Positions 1 through 9,065 of a stretch of DNA of 64,000 nt are shown here, one piece after another. Made by a program: the position numbers and the translations under genes. This DNA comes from JAENWD01 sp963796915. Lineage in GTDB: Bacteria; Acidobacteriota; Vicinamibacteria; Vicinamibacterales; JAENWD01. The DNA is taken from assembly GCA_963796915.1 (NCBI GenBank), contig CAWCNI010000004.1, positions 2,170,001 through 2,234,000 of the forward strand, given 5' to 3'. Under the pieces are notes generated by a model. The model ran no database searches, was not told where the DNA came from, and worked only from the letters and a program-made list of their open reading frames with translations. Position 1 is the first letter of the stretch, and each line of letters opens with the position of its first letter.

Positions 1-918
1 GGTGTTGACGTCGAGATCGGCGCTCAGAAAGCTGCCGACGTCGCCGTCATCGAGCGGTTCTACCCGGGCGATGTAGGTGCCGGGCGCCAGTCCCGCGATC
101 ACGAAGTGCCCGGACGGCTCGAGCGTGAAGCCGCCAATCATCGCGCCCGTGCTGAGATTGAGCGCGACGATGTGAGCGCCGAACAGGCCCTGTCCGTTGA
201 GGGTGATCGTGCCTTCGAGCGTGCCCGTCGAGGAGCGGAACGTCGACGACGGATAGAGGTCGGAGATCCCGGCGACGTCGTCGGGGAACAGCGTGCGGCC
301 GGTGATGTTGCCGGCCGAGAACGCAATCGGAAACATGACGGCGCCAGACGCGATCAACGAGCGTCCCCCGCCCTCGAGCTCGGTCTCGCCCAGCGCGGAG
401 TGGCCCAGGCCGAACAGGTGGCCGATCTCGTGGGTGGTGATCGACTGGACGTCGTAGCTGCCCGCGTCGCCGGCTTCCGCGACGGACCACGGAAACGCGG
501 CGTTCAGGAAGATGTCGGCTTCGAGAATCTGCCCGGTCCGGGTATCCACGACGTAGTGCGTCGCCGCCAGCGTCCGCTCGAGATCGGGCCGGTTGTCGAA
601 GCCGATGGTGCTCATGTCGTCTTCCTCGACTGGCGAGGCCGAGGTGAAGCCGACAAACTGTCCGTCGACACCGGCGGAGCCGACCGAATGCCAGGTGTTG
701 AACGATCTGACGACGGCATCGCGAAGCTGCGCGGAGTCCACGCCGGGCACGCCGGTGTCACTGACGAAATAGCGGACCGGCACCTGGCTCCACTTGATAG
801 CCACGGTCCCGTTGGGCGTGTCCACGCCGACCTTCAAGTAGGCCTTCACCGGCGCGCCCTGCGCGAGGAAGGCGAGGGCGCACACGAGCGCGGCGCCGCG
901 ATAGAGGGGACGGCTCAT
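1..918 (-). CDS. matrixin-type zinc metalloprotease, C-terminus beyond window edge
   Basis: Reading leftwards from an ATG at 918 there is an open frame of over 300 residues that runs off position 1, so the C-terminus is missing. The N-terminus is a signal peptide of about 26 residues. The zinc motif HEIGHLFGLGH (HExxHxxGxxH, residues about 163-173) identifies a metzincin/matrixin-like peptidase, which is secreted or periplasmic. The part after it, including an APGTYIARV segment, resembles a carboxypeptidase-regulatory-like beta-sandwich. The start codon overlaps the stop of the upstream gene (ATGA), so the two are co-transcribed and probably coupled. The substrate is unknown. Confidence 0.8.
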   Translation of the reverse strand, partial: MSRPLYRGAALVCALAFLAQGAPVKAYLKVGVDTPNGTVAIKWSQVPVRYFVSDTGVPGVDSAQLRDAVVRSFNTWHSVGSAGVDGQFVGFTSASPVEEDDMSTIGFDNRPDLERTLAATHYVVDTRTGQILEADIFLNAAFPWSVAEAGDAGSYDVQSITTHEIGHLFGLGHSALGETELEGGGRSLIASGAVMFPIAFSAGNITGRTLFPDDVAGISDLYPSSTFRSSTGTLEGTITLNGQGLFGAHIVALNLSTGAMIGGFTLEPSGHFVIAGLAPGTYIARVEPLDDGDVGSFLSADLDVNT

Positions 919-1493
919 CGTGCTGGCGCTCCCTGTACCGGCGGCGCGGCTGCCAGCGCCCGCACATCCGCGGCAAAGCGATCCAGCGGCGCCGGCCGGC
1001 GTGCCGGGTCGCCGCGGACGATGGCCACAGCGCCGGCGCCCGCGGCCGTCAGCAGTTCGGGTATCACCGTGCGTGCGCCGCTCGGCGCGCTCGTGACGAC
1101 GCGAAAGACGCCTTGTCCGAGCCCGAGCACGTGCGGGATCGAGGGGCCGTCGCCGGCGAGGAACAGCACCACCTGGTCCCCTGGCGAAAATCGCGGCGCC
1201 CCGGGCATCAGGCTCAGGTACGGCCCGACCTGTCCGCCTGGCACGCGAATGGTCAGCGATCGGCCCATGTCGCCCTTCAGGTATTGCTCCGCGTCGATCG
1301 TGACCAGCGTCTCGATGCTGCGCCGTCCGTCGGTCCACTGCGCGTCGGTCGCCGTCACTCGTCCGACGACGATCACGCGAGCCTCGGTGACGAGCGCCTT
1401 GAAGGTCATGGGCACGTACACCATCGCGTCGGCCCAGCCTGGCAGCATCGTCCACAACAGGGCTGCCGCACCCAGAAACTTCACGCGCCGCAT
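915..1493 (-). CDS. secreted protein of unknown function, partner of the matrixin
   Basis: A 192-residue protein with a signal peptide (hydrophobic stretch ending near WADA, residues about 20-23). The mature part looks like a compact beta-rich domain with alternating hydrophobic residues (VIVVGRV, VVLFLAGD). I recognise no catalytic motif. It lies 11 bp downstream of lpxB and its TGA overlaps the matrixin ATG, so it may act on or with that peptidase. The start is the ATG at 1493; the open frame continues upstream only across the lpxB gene. Function unknown. Confidence 0.65.
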   Translation of the reverse strand: MRRVKFLGAAALLWTMLPGWADAMVYVPMTFKALVTEARVIVVGRVTATDAQWTDGRRSIETLVTIDAEQYLKGDMGRSLTIRVPGGQVGPYLSLMPGAPRFSPGDQVVLFLAGDGPSIPHVLGLGQGVFRVVTSAPSGARTVIPELLTAAGAGAVAIVRGDPARRPAPLDRFAADVRALAAAPPVQGAPAR

Positions 1494-1504
1494 CGCTTCT
1501 CTTC

Positions 1505-2635
1505 TCACGCCGCTCCCCTGTTCGCGACCGACATCACCGCCTGCGCCGCGCGTCGGCTGGCGCCTGGCTCGCCAAGTTTCTCGTGGACGGCCCTGAGGGC
1601 CGTTCGCATGGCCGCTGCCCGCGCGCGGTCGCTGAGCAGCGCGATCGCCTCGGTTGCCACCCGCTCGGGGGTGAAGTCGTGTTGTATCAACTCCGGCACC
1701 ACGCGCGTCCCGGCGACGAGGTTGGCCATGCCGAAGGTGTCGAGCCTCACGAACCGGCGCCCGAGGGCGTAGGTGAGCGGCGACAGCTTGTAGACGATGA
1801 CCATCGGCCGCTCGTGCATCGCGGCCTGCACCGTCGCGGTGCCCGACGCTGTCAGCACCAGATCGCACGCATTCAGCACGTCGTCTGTGCGCCCTTCGAC
1901 CACCGCCATGCCTGGCGTGCACCGCTCGAACAGGCTGTCGGGAAGGGCAGGCGCGCGCGCGACGACGAACTGCGCCGCCGGCACCGCGGCGCGAATCCTG
2001 GGGACGGCTGCCAGCAGGACGTGCAGGATCGCCGAGACCTCGTTCGGCCGGCTGCCCGGCAGCAGCGCGATCGTCGGGGCGGCCGGGTCGAGGCTCCGCC
2101 CGCGCAGGAACGTCTCGCGCGATTCGGTCACCTGAATCAGGTCGATCAGCGGGTGCCCGACGAACTCGACGGGAATGCCGGCCTGCTCGTAGATCGCCGC
2201 TTCGAACGGAAAGATCACCAGCACCTTCGACGCGATCGCCTTCATGGTCTTGATCCGGCCAGGACGCCACGCCCACAGCTGCGGACTGACGTAGTACACC
2301 ACGGGAATGCCGCGGGCGCGGGCGGCGGCAGCGAGCCGGAAATTGAAGTCCGGGAAGTCGATTGCCACCACGACGTCCGGGCGATCGGTGCGCATCCGGT
2401 CGCCGAGCGCACGCAGCAGGCGATAGGATTTCGGAACGACGCGCAAGGCCTCTGTCAATCCGGTCACCGCGAGGCCGCGGTAGTCGGCCAGCAGGTCTGC
2501 GCCGGCGCCGCGGAGGCGATCGCCGCCCAGGCCGTAGAGGCGTGTGGTGGGGTCCAGGCGCAGCAGCTCCTGGGCGAGCGCACCGGCGTACAAGTCGCCG
2601 GACGCTTCGCCGCACGACACCATTACCGTTGGCAT
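1505..2635 (-). CDS. lpxB: lipid-A-disaccharide synthase LpxB
   Basis: 376 residues, the usual length for LpxB (glycosyltransferase family 19). It condenses UDP-2,3-diacylglucosamine with lipid X to make the lipid A disaccharide at the inner face of the inner membrane. Visible motifs are GEASGD (residues 9-14), AIDFPDFN (about 92-99), YYVSPQLWAWR and VGHPLID (about 155). It is on the same strand as lpxD about 3 kb upstream, with two M16 peptidase genes between, and follows the second of these by 33 bp. The reading frame is intact. Its presence shows the organism makes lipopolysaccharide-type outer membrane lipid. Confidence 0.95.
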   Translation of the reverse strand: MPTVMVSCGEASGDLYAGALAQELLRLDPTTRLYGLGGDRLRGAGADLLADYRGLAVTGLTEALRVVPKSYRLLRALGDRMRTDRPDVVVAIDFPDFNFRLAAAARARGIPVVYYVSPQLWAWRPGRIKTMKAIASKVLVIFPFEAAIYEQAGIPVEFVGHPLIDLIQVTESRETFLRGRSLDPAAPTIALLPGSRPNEVSAILHVLLAAVPRIRAAVPAAQFVVARAPALPDSLFERCTPGMAVVEGRTDDVLNACDLVLTASGTATVQAAMHERPMVIVYKLSPLTYALGRRFVRLDTFGMANLVAGTRVVPELIQHDFTPERVATEAIALLSDRARAAAMRTALRAVHEKLGEPGASRRAAQAVMSVANRGAA

Positions 2636-2668
2636 GCCATCCGGTGCGCGTGCCGCGCCTCCGGCCTC

Positions 2669-4172
2669 TTAGTGGGCCCCGCCGGGCGCGGGTGCGCCGG
2701 GCTTGCGCTGCAGCGTGACCGTCGAGAGGTCGAGGTCGGGCAGTTCGATCTGCTCGAACTTGGGGAAGCCCACCCCCGGAAGGTCCTTCACGAAGGCCGA
2801 CGCGTTGCCGACCAGCACGACGGACAGCCGATCGGGCTTCAGATACTCCCGGGCCACCCGCTGCACATCGTCCGGCGTGATCGCGTTGACCAGTCCGCGG
2901 TAGTTCTCCATGTCGCTGAGCGGCAGCCCGTAGAAGAGCGCGTTGAGCACCTGGGCGGCGATGTCTTCCGGCGTCTCGATGGTCAGCGGGAAATTGCCGG
3001 TCAGATAGGCCTGCGCGTCCTGGAGCTCGCGGCTCGAGACACGCTCGTGCTGCAGCTTGGCGATCTCTTCGACAATCACCCGGAGCACTTCCGCTGTCGC
3101 CTCGGAGCGCGTGTCGGTGTCGGCGACGAAGTCGCCCGCCTGCCGGAGCGCCTGGTACTCGGCCGACGCGCCGTAGGTGAGGCCGCGCTCGGTGCGAAGG
3201 ACGCGCTGCAGCCGGTTGGCGCCCTCACCGCCCAGGATTTTCATCGTGAGATCGAAGGCCAGGTAGTCGGGATGTTTGCGCGGCAGCGCGATCTGGCCAA
3301 CGCGGAGCTCGGTCTGCACCGAGTCGGGCTTGTCCACGATCACCACGCGTCGCGTCGGCTCGGGCACGGGGCCGCCGTCAGTCGGCGGCACGTCGCGGCG
3401 AGCCCAGTTGCCAAAGGCGCGCTCGGCCCCGGCAAACGCTTCGGCCGGCGAGACGTCGCCGACCACGGCGAGAATCGCGTTGTTGGGGGCGTAGTAGGTG
3501 TCGTGGAATGCCCGCAGGTCCTCGGCCTTGATGGTCTGGAGCGACGACGGCGTGCCGTTGTTGGGCAGGCCGTACGGGTGGAAGCCGTACACCAGGCGAT
3601 CGAAGACGAGCCCGGCGACGTAGTCGGGATCCTCGTAGCTCACCTTCAGGCCGGACACTGCCTGCTGGCGCTGGCGCTCGAGCTCGTCGGCCTTGAAGGC
3701 GGGGTTGCGAACGACGTCGTTGAGCAGATCGAAGCCGAGGTCGAGGCTGTCCTTCATGACGAGGACATTCGCGTACGAGAGGTCGGTGCCCGCGCCGGTT
3801 CCAAGGCCGCCGCCCACGTAGTCGATCGTGTCTGCGATCTGCGACGCCGAGCGGGTGGTGGTGCCCTGGTCGAGCAGCGCCGCGGTCAGCACCGCCACGC
3901 CTTCCTTCTTTGCGGGGTCCGACGCCGCGCCGGCGCGGATCAACATGCGGACGGTGACGACCGGCTGCTCGTGGTGCTGAATCACCACCACCTGCAGGCC
4001 GTTGGCGAGCGAGCGGATCTCATACGGCGGAAATTTCGACGTCTCGCGCCGGCAGCGCCTGCGGCGGCTGCTCCGACGGCCAGTTGAGCGCCTGCGCCCC
4101 GGCCAGCGCCGGCGTCGCCAGCATCGCCGCCGCGGCCATCGCGACGCTCAGTCGTCCGAGTCCATGTCTCAT
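2669..4172 (-). CDS. M16 family peptidase-like protein, non-catalytic partner; one frameshift
   Basis: From 3991 down there is an intact 440-residue M16 (pitrilysin/processing-peptidase) protein. The expected HxxEH zinc motif is absent: the equivalent helix reads EGVAVLTAALLDQG. It is therefore likely the structural subunit of a two-protein M16 peptidase, paired with the catalytic gene upstream. The natural N-terminus lies in another frame: ATG at 4172, signal peptide ending near LAGA, then PARDV. The two frames join if one G near 4030 is removed, giving KFPPYEIRSLANGL, a typical M16 start. As sequenced the gene is frameshifted; a consensus error is the simplest reading. Confidence 0.85.
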
Positions 4173-4206
4173 GCCGTGTCTGCCCTGCCCTTGCGCTTTG
4201 CACATC

Positions 4207-4281
4207 TGTAGGGCCGATCTTCAGATCGGCCATCACCAGATCGGCCATCGCCCCGCGGCCGATCCAGAGATCGGCCCTACA
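4207..4281. repeat. intergenic GGCCGATCT/AGATCGGCC palindrome repeat, paired copies
   Basis: Between the two M16 genes lies TGTAGGGCCGATCTTCAGA followed by TCGGCC, a short middle part with two further AGATCGGCC-like pieces, and the inverted end AGATCGGCCCTACA. The whole unit can fold into a long hairpin. The same element occurs near 22481, 26527, 26597 and 59198, always between genes, so it is a dispersed REP-like family. Confidence 0.8.
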
Positions 4282-4323
4282 AGCGCATGGTCCTTGCCGC
4301 TGCCCGATCGTGCCTGTCTTGCC

Positions 4324-5696
4324 CTACTGCGTCTGCGTCTTCGGCATGACCGTCATCACCAGCCGGTTCGCCGGCGTGAAATAGGTCTGCGCCACGCGCT
4401 GGATGTCGGCGGCGGTGATGCTCTGGAAGATGTCGAACTCGCCGTCGGCAGTCTTGATGTCGTTGTGGATCACGACGGCGTGCGCCAGCTGCGCAGCTTT
4501 TTCCTGCACCGTCTCGCGCGCCACGATGTAGTCGCGGGCGAACTGGTTCTTGGCCCGCTGCAGCTCGTGCTCGCTCACCGGCTCGGTGCGCATCCGGTCG
4601 AGCTCGGCGGTCAGTGCCTTCTCGACGTCGGCCGGTGACTGCCCGGGCTGGACGATCGCCACGGCGTAAAAGAGGTTCGGGTGCTCGATGATGTTGCCGC
4701 CGCCAAATGCCGTCAGCGCCAGCTGAGTCTCGTACACCAGCTTCTTGTAGATCCGCGAGCTCTGGCCATCCGACAGGATCTTGGAGGCCATGTGCAGCGG
4801 GTAGGAGTCCGGGTGGCCATCGTAGGTGATGTGATACGCCACGACGACTGCCGGCAGCGGCCACGCTTCCTCGAGGTTGACGCGCTTCTCGTGCGTCTGC
4901 GGCGGCTCGGCCGGAATGTCGCGCGGCACCGCTTTGGCCGGCTTCGGCACGCGCCCGAAATACTGCTGCACGAAGCGCATCGCCTGCGTCGGGGTCGAAG
5001 TCGCCGACGATCGTCAGCGTCGCGTTGGTCGGCACGTAGAAGGTCCGCCAGAAGTCGCGCACGTCTTCGATCGAGGCGGCCTCGAGATCCGGCATGCTCG
5101 CCGATCACCGGGTGCTTGTAGGGATGCACGGTGAACGCCTGGTCGTAGAGGATCTCTGTCAGTCGCCCGTACGGCTGGTTCTCGACGCGCATCCGCCGCT
5201 CTTCCTTCACGACCTCGCGCTCGCGCTTGAACGTCTCTTCGTCCACGCGCAGCGTCGCCATGCGATCGGCTTCGAGCCACAACATCAGCGGCAGGTATTG
5301 CTGCGGCGCGGTCTCCCAGAACACCGTCGCATCCTCAGTCGTGTAGGCGTTGCTCTGCCCGCCGACGCTCGAGATGAAGGAGGTGTGCGCTTCCGGCTCG
5401 ACGTTCTTCGAGCCCTTGAACATCAGGTGCTCGAACAGGTGTGCGAAGCCGGTGCGGCCGGGCCGCTCGTTCTTCGATCCGACGTGATACCAGAGTTGCA
5501 GGTGGACGATCGGCGTGGAGTGATCTTCCGACAGCACGACGGTGAGGCCGTTGTCGAGCGTCGCGATGCGATATTCGAGCTTGGGAGGACGGACGGCCGC
5601 GGCTGCCGGCGCGACTGCCAGCGCGCACATCACGACGGCCAGAGCACCCGCCACGAGACGCCGCCTCAGGCGAGGGCCCCGGTCCAAAGGACGCAT
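4324..5696 (-). CDS. M16 family zinc peptidase, catalytic subunit; two frameshifts
   Basis: The first part (from ATG at 5696) has a signal peptide, then LDNGLTVVLSEDHSTP and the inverted zinc motif HLFEH (HxxEH), with the distal Glu expected in the VVKEERRMRVEN segment. This makes it the active M16 member of the pair. The frame is broken twice: near 5095 (VIGEH to MPDLEAA needs one G removed) and near 4982 (DPDAGDA to MRFVQQYF needs one G removed). After repair it gives about 456 residues, normal for bacterial M16 peptidases. The start lies 22 bp after the inferred lpxD stop. Probably periplasmic; substrate unknown. Confidence 0.85.
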
Positions 5697-5718
5697 TGAC
5701 CCGATTATGGCACGAACG

Positions 5719-6753
5719 CTACTGGCCCCGGCCCCGCTCGAGCGCGTCGAGTCTGTCGGATAACTCGGCGAGCCGTCGCCGTCAGTTCTGGCAGGCGGCG
5801 GAAGACTGCCGACGCCTTGAGCCAGTCGCGATTGTCGATCGCCGGATAGCCGGAGACGAAGGCGCCGGCCTCGACGCGTTCGGTATGCCGGTTTGCGCAG
5901 AGGCGCGCACTCCGTCGCCAATCGCGAGATGGCCGGCGACGCCGACCTGACCGGCGAGCACCACGCGATGCGCCGATCCGGCGTGCTGCCGGCAATGCCG
6001 ACCTGCGCGGCCAGCAGCGTGTCCGGTCCCACCTGCACGCCGTGGGCGATCATGCACGAGATTGTCGATTTTCGTCCCACGCGCCGATCCGCGTCTCGCC
6101 CACTGCCGGCCGATCGATCGTGGTGTTGGCGCCGATCTCGACGTCGTCTTCGATGACCACGTCGGCTCAGTTGCGGAATCTTGTGATGCGTGCCCGCCGG
6201 CATCAGTGACGAACCCGAAGCCATCGCTCCCGATCACTGCGCCGTCCTGCACGACGACGCGCGCGCCCAGGATCGAGCCGCCGCGAATGGACACACGGGC
6301 ATGCAGCACTGCTCCAGCGCCCACACGAGCGCCCGGGCCGATGACCACGTGCGGATGCACGACGACGCCATCGCCGATCTCTGCGCCGGCCTCGATCACC
6401 GCCAGCGGCCCGATCGAGACGTCCTTGCCCAGCCGCACGTCCGGCGCCACGACCGCGCTCGGATGCACACCAGCGGGCCGTCGTTGGTCGGGGCCGAACA
6501 CGACGAGCGCTTCCGCAAACGCGCGGTACGGCTCCCTCGTCCGCAGCATGGCGCACGGCGCCGGGGGCTCGTCGTCGTGCAGGATGATGGCGGCGGCGTG
6601 CGTGGCGTCCACGAGCGGCCGGTACTTGGGATTGGCGAGGAACGTGAGCTGACCGGGGCCGGCATCGGTCAGACCTGCCATTCCGGCGATATCGATGTCG
6701 CCATCGCCTTCGAGGCGGCAATGCAGGCGGTCGGCCAGGTCGCGGAGTTTCAC
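5719..6753 (-). CDS. lpxD: UDP-3-O-acylglucosamine N-acyltransferase LpxD, heavily frameshifted
   Basis: The GTG start at 6753 gives KLRDLADRL and the LpxD N-terminal uridine-binding domain, then left-handed beta-helix hexapeptides (VVVAPDVRLGKDVSIGPLAV, VVVQDGAVIGSDGFGF). From about 6200 downwards the protein can only be followed by switching frame repeatedly: THHKIPQLSR, TKIDNLV, MIAHGVQVGPDTLLAAQVGI, VVLAGQVGVAGHLAIGDGV, FVSGYPAIDNRDWLKASAVFRRLPEL, and a final coiled-coil LSDRLDALERGRGQ ending at 5719. About eight indels, mostly single extra bases, lie in 420 bp. LpxD adds the second hydroxyacyl chain in lipid A synthesis, so a working copy is expected; low-quality sequence is likelier than gene decay. 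Confidence 0.85.
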
Positions 6754-6802
6754 TGAAGAATCGTGCGGGCGCGGGCGCGCCCGGCGTCGGACTATACCAC
6801 TA

Positions 6803-7489
6803 TCACGCGCGAGGCAGGGCGATCCTGTCGAAGAAGCGGGTCAGGTGTTCCAGCTGCAGCGCAGCCGCCACCTGTTCTACGCGCGGACGGCGGGCCGCGC
6901 AGTCCTCGGCGGCCAGCGCGCGCAGATCCGACAACGGCTCGCTTGGCGTCGTTCGCCACGTGACGGAGTCGAGGCCCTGGCGCGCCCCGCGCATCGACAG
7001 GAAGTGTCCGACCATGCGGAACACAAAGTAGTAGCCCACGAGATTGGGGCCCGGCAGCAGGATGAGGAGCGCCGAGAGCGCGGCCAGGATGGAATTGACG
7101 ACCAGCCACCGGCGATGTTTCTCGAAATCGGAGCGCAGCGCGGCCCTGACAATGTCCAGCGCCCGCGCGCCATCGACGTCGGCGGGATGGGTGACGGTCA
7201 CGGCAGTCTGGCGTCTCAAGTGCCAGAGCAGGCGCTGCTCGGCGATGGTCTCGGCGACCAGGCGCCGGGACCAGGCCTTGAGCCGAGGCAGCACGCCGCG
7301 CACGGGATCGGCCGGCGGGTCGGCGTAGCGCTCGCGCTCGATGTCCGCGCGCATGGCGCGGAACTTCAGGACCAGGCCGCGCATGAATCCGCGGTCGTGA
7401 TCGATGGCCGCGCCCGACGGGTCCTCGTCGGGTACCTCGCAGTACAGCTCGTACCGGTCTGCGGCGACCGGTATCAGAAAGACCTCCAT
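6803..7489 (-). CDS. membrane protein resembling mitochondrial K+/H+ exchange-related family
   Basis: 228 residues from the ATG at 7489 (MEVFLIPVAADRYELYCEVP); the frame is open further upstream but that part is antisense to the next gene. One strong membrane hairpin (VNSILAALSALLILLPGPNLVGYYFVF) is followed by FRMVGHFLSMRGARQGL. The P-x-P-N...YY..FR..GH pattern matches my memory of the Mit_KHE1 (PF10173) family, proposed to affect K+/H+ exchange. The family assignment is moderate and the function is inferred. It lies upstream of lpxD on the same strand. Confidence 0.55.
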   Translation of the reverse strand: MEVFLIPVAADRYELYCEVPDEDPSGAAIDHDRGFMRGLVLKFRAMRADIERERYADPPADPVRGVLPRLKAWSRRLVAETIAEQRLLWHLRRQTAVTVTHPADVDGARALDIVRAALRSDFEKHRRWLVVNSILAALSALLILLPGPNLVGYYFVFRMVGHFLSMRGARQGLDSVTWRTTPSEPLSDLRALAAEDCAARRPRVEQVAAALQLEHLTRFFDRIALPRA

Positions 7490-7534
7490 GCCTGATCGTA
7501 CTGCAGGGCGGCAATGGCGACCACTCACGTTGTC

Positions 7535-7549
7535 TATAATTTGAGCGTG
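7535..7549 (+). promoter_or_regulatory. -10 box TATAAT placed for a leaderless start
   Basis: A perfect TATAAT (7535-7540) ends six bases before the GTG at 7547. A transcript starting at the usual distance would begin at or next to that codon, and no ribosome-binding site can be seen. The -35 region is unclear. Confidence 0.5.
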
Positions 7550-8146
7550 CCGGCTCTGCCTGTCCTCGTGCTCGCTGCGGTCTGCGCCGCGGCGCCGCCC
7601 CCGCATCAGGCCGTTCCGGCCGCGCCGCTCCAGGCCGAGTTCCGGGTCTTCGACGGGACCGTGGAAGTGACGTCTTCCACGCGCCTGCGGATTCGAACGT
7701 CGGGCTCCGCGGCTGGCGGGCGAACGGTAGACGCTGGCGACGGCCCGTTCGACCTGACACCCGGAATCTACGACGTGCAGGCCGTGCGGCAGGACGCTGG
7801 TCAGGTCGTGTCGGTGCGATGGGCGGAGCGGCTCGTGATCATGCCCTACCCCGACGAAGGCGGCCGCCATCTCGAGGTGATCAACTTCACCGACGGCTTC
7901 GGGGCCATGCAGCTGCGCTGGGCGGATGGACAGGCGCCGGATCCGGCCGGCACCTCGGTCACCGTGTCAAAGGCCGGCGAGCACGATCCGATTCCGTCGC
8001 CGGCGCTGCGCGGCCTGGGCTATCTGCTGCTGGTGCTGCGAGCGGGCACCTACGACGTCCGCGTGATCGAGGACGGCCACGCACAGGTGATGTTGACAGG
8101 CGTCGACGTGCCCGCCGATCGCACGCGCGTGAAAGCGATCCAGTAG
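7547..8146 (+). CDS. secreted beta-rich protein of unknown function
   Basis: About 199 residues from GTG 7547, with a hydrophobic signal-like N-terminus (LPVLVLAAVCAA). The frame also has an ATG at 7514, but that would lie upstream of the TATAAT box. The mature part has repeated beta motifs such as LTPGIYDVQAVRQ and LRAGTYDVRVIEDG, which look like small carboxypeptidase-regulatory or PEGA-type surface domains. No catalytic residues are recognisable. It converges with the next gene, with 3 bp between the stops. Function unknown. Confidence 0.6.
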   Translation: MPALPVLVLAAVCAAAPPPHQAVPAAPLQAEFRVFDGTVEVTSSTRLRIRTSGSAAGGRTVDAGDGPFDLTPGIYDVQAVRQDAGQVVSVRWAERLVIMPYPDEGGRHLEVINFTDGFGAMQLRWADGQAPDPAGTSVTVSKAGEHDPIPSPALRGLGYLLLVLRAGTYDVRVIEDGHAQVMLTGVDVPADRTRVKAIQ

Positions 8147-8149
8147 CGG

Positions 8150-9046
8150 CTATTTCGCGCGCTGGACCTTCTGAACCGGCTTCGGAGCGTCCACTGGGAG
8201 GTCCGGCTTTCCCGCGGCCTCCCACGCGCCTTGCAGCATCGACGCCACTGCCGAAACCGCTTTCGACAGCTGCTGCTCCAGCAGTGGACGCGTCTCGCGG
8301 TCCAGCACCTTGAAGTACTCGTCGTCGTATGCGTCGCGCCCCGCGACGGCATCCGCGTCGGCCTTGAGGATGACCGCGGCGCCGGGGTAACTGGCCTGCA
8401 GCGTGTCGAACATGAATGTCCGGGGGTCTGTCACTGGAACCGGCGGCGCCGGCGTGAGATGCAGGTCCGGCATGACGCGCAGGACCAGGTCGCTCTCCCA
8501 TCGCGTGTGGATGCCCCGCTGTCCGGTGAGCTGTCCGTCGTAGTTGGTCACCGCATGCAGCGGCACGTGACCGTCTTCCGTGTAGTGCGCGATCACGGCG
8601 GAATAGAACTTCACGTTCTCGAGGGCGTACCCGCCGCCCCCCTGCCGCACCTGGGCGAAGTTACGCTGCAGCAGCCCGAAGATCTCGGCAGTGCGCCAGG
8701 GCAGCAGCCCGTTTTTTACAATGACGTCACGCCCCCACTGCTGGACGGCCCGATCGAAATCGCGCGGCAGCCCCTCGAACGGCGGCGCGCCGTACGCGTC
8801 GATGTCCAGGAAGTGACGCGGCGGCTCGTCGTCCCACCCGGCTGTGCGCCACAGGTCGGGGTCGACAGCGTGCTCCACGATGAACGCGCGGTAGTGCTGG
8901 TAAAAGGGCTTCATGCCCGGCGGCAGGAGGTCGATCGCCTTGTCGGTGATGTAGCGGTGCACGTCGAACCCCCAGCCAGCGGATCGATGCGGCAGGAGGA
9001 CGAGCAGCGCGGCAGCCAGCGAGAAAGCAGCGAGGCGGAAACGCAT
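8150..9046 (-). CDS. secreted S1/P1 nuclease / zinc phospholipase C-fold hydrolase
   Basis: 298 residues. After a signal peptide the mature protein starts near WGFDVHRYITDKAIDLL, the Trp plus His pattern typical of the S1/P1 nuclease and zinc-dependent phospholipase C superfamily, where the N-terminal Trp ligates zinc. Further candidate ligands are DPDLWR, PRHFLDID and the AHYTEDGHVPLHAVTNYDG segment, followed by HTRWESDLV. It is therefore a predicted trinuclear zinc phosphoesterase of the periplasm or outside. Whether it cleaves nucleic acid or phospholipid cannot be told. It is divergent from the plus-strand gene at 9066. Confidence 0.7.
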   Translation of the reverse strand: MRFRLAAFSLAAALLVLLPHRSAGWGFDVHRYITDKAIDLLPPGMKPFYQHYRAFIVEHAVDPDLWRTAGWDDEPPRHFLDIDAYGAPPFEGLPRDFDRAVQQWGRDVIVKNGLLPWRTAEIFGLLQRNFAQVRQGGGGYALENVKFYSAVIAHYTEDGHVPLHAVTNYDGQLTGQRGIHTRWESDLVLRVMPDLHLTPAPPVPVTDPRTFMFDTLQASYPGAAVILKADADAVAGRDAYDDEYFKVLDRETRPLLEQQLSKAVSAVASMLQGAWEAAGKPDLPVDAPKPVQKVQRAK

Positions 9047-9065
9047 GACGGTATATTAGGGCAGC

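Noticed and set aside
1583..4087. Long plus-strand open frame (834 aa) opposite lpxB and M16
   Set aside because: It is antisense to clear lpxB and M16 genes, is rich in Arg/Gly/His and has no domain. High GC makes long mirror frames common.
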